A stretch of 5,323 nt of DNA from a bacterium (GTDB taxonomy: Bacteria > Patescibacteriota > Minisyncoccia > UBA6257 > 2-01-FULL-56-20), in the NCBI GenBank assembly GCA_021817655.1, contig JAKAGE010000051.1, positions 1-5,323 on the forward strand, read 5' to 3'. Below are positions 3,317-5,323 of this stretch, piece after piece. Every line of letters begins with the position of its first letter. Position 1 is the first letter of the stretch. The notes below the pieces were generated by a model. It searched no databases. It was not told the origin of the DNA and saw nothing but the letters and a program-made list of their open reading frames with translations. A program made the translations under genes and the position numbers.

Positions 3317-5323
3317 ATGAAAGACGAGCGTGAAGCAATTTTAAAGCAAAAAAAGGGCGGAGTGAAGAAGCGGGGCCGGCGGCGGCTGACAAGGGCGCTT
3401 CAGGTCGCGGGAATTGCCGTTGCCGCTCTTTTTATCGTTGTCTGCTTGTGGGTACTTTACCTTGCGAAGACCGTACCGTCGATCCAGGAGATCGGCAGCC
3501 AACAGATCAGCCAGTCGACCAAGATCTACGACCGCACCGGCACCGTTCTCCTGTATGACATTAATAACGGAGAGCGGCGGACCCTTGTTTCCTGGAGTGA
3601 CGTTCCTCAAAGCATGAAAGATGCGACGGTCGCCATCGAAGACAAGAATTTCTATAACGAGCCGGCATTCGACGTCGGCGGCATCCTTCGCGCGCTCTGG
3701 GTCGATGTTCTGACCCATTCGTTCGCCGAAGGCGGTTCGACCATCACCCAGCAGCTCGCGCGCACGGCGTTCCTGACGCTTCATCGGACGATCTCCCGCA
3801 AGATCCGCGAACTCATCCTTGCGGTCAAGCTCAATGAATACTACTCGAAAGACCAGATCCTTGCGCTCTATCTGAACGAGGCGCCATACGGCCCGAACAT
3901 CTCCGGCGTCGGGGAGGCTGCGGAGGAATATTTCGGCATCCCGGCCTCCCAGCTCGACCTTGCGCAAAGCGCGGTGCTCGCGTCGCTTCCGCAGGCGCCG
4001 ACATATTATTCTCCGTGGGGCACCCACGTCAACGAACTCCTCCAGCGCCAGCGCCTCGTCCTTCAGCAAATGGAACAGCAGGGGATGATCACGCAGGCGC
4101 AGCTTACCGCTGCGGAGAGCGAAAAGATCGTCTTCCAGCCGCCGGCAGCGGGCGGGATACGGGCGCCGCACTTTGTCATGGCGGTCGTAAACCAGCTCGT
4201 GCAGCAATACGGCGAGAACGAGGTGGACAATGGGGGCTTAAAAGTGATAACAACGCTCAATTGGCCGATGGAGCAACAGGCGGAAGCTGCGGTCGCCGCA
4301 GGGGTCGCGCGCGACAAAAAACTCTACGACGCCACGAACGGCGCCCTTGTGGCGGAAGACCCGACCACCGGCCAGATTCTCGCGCTGGTCGGCTCCGCGA
4401 ATTATTTCGATGCCGCCAACGACGGCAATTTCGACGTCGCCACCCAGGCGCTTCGCCAGCCCGGGTCGTCCCTTAAACCGTTTGTGTATCTCACCGGATT
4501 CCAGATGGGATATACGCCCGACACGATCCTTTTCGACGTTCCGACGGAATTCAGCACCGACCCAAGCTGCCCTGCCGTGCCGGATTATAATTCCACGAAC
4601 AAAACCTGCTTCCATCCGGTCGATTTCGAAGGCACATTCGCCGGCCCGATGACCGTCCGGGACGCCCTTGCGCAATCCGTGAACGTCCCCGCCGTAAAAA
4701 TGCTCTATCTCGTCGGCGAGAAGAACGCCATCCAGAACATGACGAACTTCGGCATCACCACGCTTGGCGACCCCTCGCAATACGGTCTTTCCCTTGTTCT
4801 CGGCGGCGGCGCAGTGAAGCTTATCGATCTCACGCAGGCATATTCCGTACTCGCATCCGGAGGCACCAAACACGCCCAATCAATGATCCTCTCCGTCGCT
4901 GACGCGAACGGGAACGTGCTCCAGTCATGGAGTGATCAGGCGACACAGGTGGCGGACGCGCAATCCGTAAACCTCATCAACGACGTCCTTTCCGATCCGA
5001 CCGCCCGCGCACCGCTTATGGGCGCGAGCGAGAACCTCACCGTCTTCCCGGGGTATGATGTCGCCTTGAAAACGGGAACTTCCAACGACTATCGCGATGC
5101 ATGGGCGATGGGCTACAGCCCATCGCTTGCGGTCGGCGTTTGGGCCGGAAACAACAACAACGCCCCGATGCAGCGCAATGGCTTCAGCGTCCTTGCCGCC
5201 GTACCGATGTGGAGCGCGTTCATGACCCAGGCACTCCCCGAAGTCCCCAATATGACATTCGCCCAGCCCGCGCCCATTCCGCCCACAAAGCCCGTTCTTG
5301 ACGGACAGTATGTCGTCAATGGC
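3317..5323 (+). CDS. ponA: Class A penicillin-binding protein, PBP1A type (bifunctional transglycosylase/transpeptidase; 3' end cut)
   Basis: A membrane-anchored enzyme that polymerises lipid II glycan chains and cross-links their stem peptides outside the cytoplasmic membrane. There are 669 codons open to the right edge. A basic cytoplasmic tail (1-26, KKRGRRRLTR) precedes one membrane segment (about 28-50). The GT51 transglycosylase domain follows: catalytic Glu108 in EDKNFYNEPAFD, GGSTITQQLAR (139-149), YYSKDQILALYLNEAPYG (175-192) and LASLPQAPTYYSPW (221-234). The transpeptidase domain has SxxK as Ser384-Ser385-Leu386-Lys387 in QPGSSLKPFVY, SxN as Ser454-Val455-Asn456, and KTGTS at 585-589, so all three penicillin-binding motifs are intact. 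The usual His and Gly after the GT51 glutamate motif are Glu115 and Ala117 here. Cys418 and Cys431 sit in an insert of the transpeptidase domain. A Pro-rich tail begins near 641 and continues beyond the window. ATG 3317 is the first start after an in-frame stop at 3296-3298. It stands apart from its neighbours behind a terminator. Confidence 0.96.
   Translation, partial: MKDEREAILKQKKGGVKKRGRRRLTRALQVAGIAVAALFIVVCLWVLYLAKTVPSIQEIGSQQISQSTKIYDRTGTVLLYDINNGERRTLVSWSDVPQSMKDATVAIEDKNFYNEPAFDVGGILRALWVDVLTHSFAEGGSTITQQLARTAFLTLHRTISRKIRELILAVKLNEYYSKDQILALYLNEAPYGPNISGVGEAAEEYFGIPASQLDLAQSAVLASLPQAPTYYSPWGTHVNELLQRQRLVLQQMEQQGMITQAQLTAAESEKIVFQPPAAGGIRAPHFVMAVVNQLVQQYGENEVDNGGLKVITTLNWPMEQQAEAAVAAGVARDKKLYDATNGALVAEDPTTGQILALVGSANYFDAANDGNFDVATQALRQPGSSLKPFVYLTGFQMGYTPDTILFDVPTEFSTDPSCPAVPDYNSTNKTCFHPVDFEGTFAGPMTVRDALAQSVNVPAVKMLYLVGEKNAIQNMTNFGITTLGDPSQYGLSLVLGGGAVKLIDLTQAYSVLASGGTKHAQSMILSVADANGNVLQSWSDQATQVADAQSVNLINDVLSDPTARAPLMGASENLTVFPGYDVALKTGTSNDYRDAWAMGYSPSLAVGVWAGNNNNAPMQRNGFSVLAAVPMWSAFMTQALPEVPNMTFAQPAPIPPTKPVLDGQYVVNG

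Noticed and set aside
3341..4207. 288-codon minus-strand ORF opposite the penicillin-binding protein
   Set aside because: It is antisense to the conserved GT51 domain, Arg/Leu/Asp-rich, and has no family resemblance.

Overview
The window looks like a piece of a bacterial chromosome, most plausibly from a Patescibacteria/CPR (Parcubacteria-like) genome. This is inferred from the combination of a type IV pilus ATPase with an MshEN-like N-terminus, a shortened YebC of 179 residues, a yebC-ruvC pair without ruvA or ruvB behind it, a PBP1A-type class A penicillin-binding protein, small unassigned ORFs, and the scarcity of Shine-Dalgarno sequences. No 16S or other marker gene is present, so the placement is tentative. 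Genes are GC-rich, while the intergenic gaps are AT-richer and carry recognisable sigma70-type promoter boxes.

Layout. Positions 1-1224 (minus strand) hold the first 408 codons of a PilB/GspE-family secretion ATPase, cut by the left edge. A 151-bp divergent intergenic region follows, with a near-consensus sigma70 promoter pointing right and a weaker candidate pointing left. Next comes a secreted 153-residue protein (1376-1837) with a signal peptide, a Cys-x-x-Cys, a Tyr/Gly-rich stretch and a PEGA-like C-terminal half. It ends at an intrinsic terminator with a competing upstream hairpin. A short promoter region then drives yebC (1928-2467) and ruvC (2472-2960), which are separated by 4 nt. 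A good promoter inside the end of ruvC precedes a 63-residue, extremely acidic ORF (3008-3199), closed by a composite hairpin terminator. The last gene (3317 to the right edge) is a class A penicillin-binding protein with intact transglycosylase and transpeptidase motifs, truncated by the window after 669 codons.

How the genes fit together. YebC (a ribosome-associated/DNA-binding family) and RuvC (Holliday-junction resolvase) form a classic neighbour pair and are probably cotranscribed. The PBP builds peptidoglycan at the membrane, and the PilB-like ATPase powers pilus or pseudopilus assembly. The two unassigned small genes (secreted PEGA-like, and ultra-acidic) are each bracketed by their own promoter and terminator. 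They are the least explained content. I see no CRISPR array, tRNA, rRNA, insertion sequence, or defence or toxin-antitoxin system. The window is mostly ordinary core chromosome.
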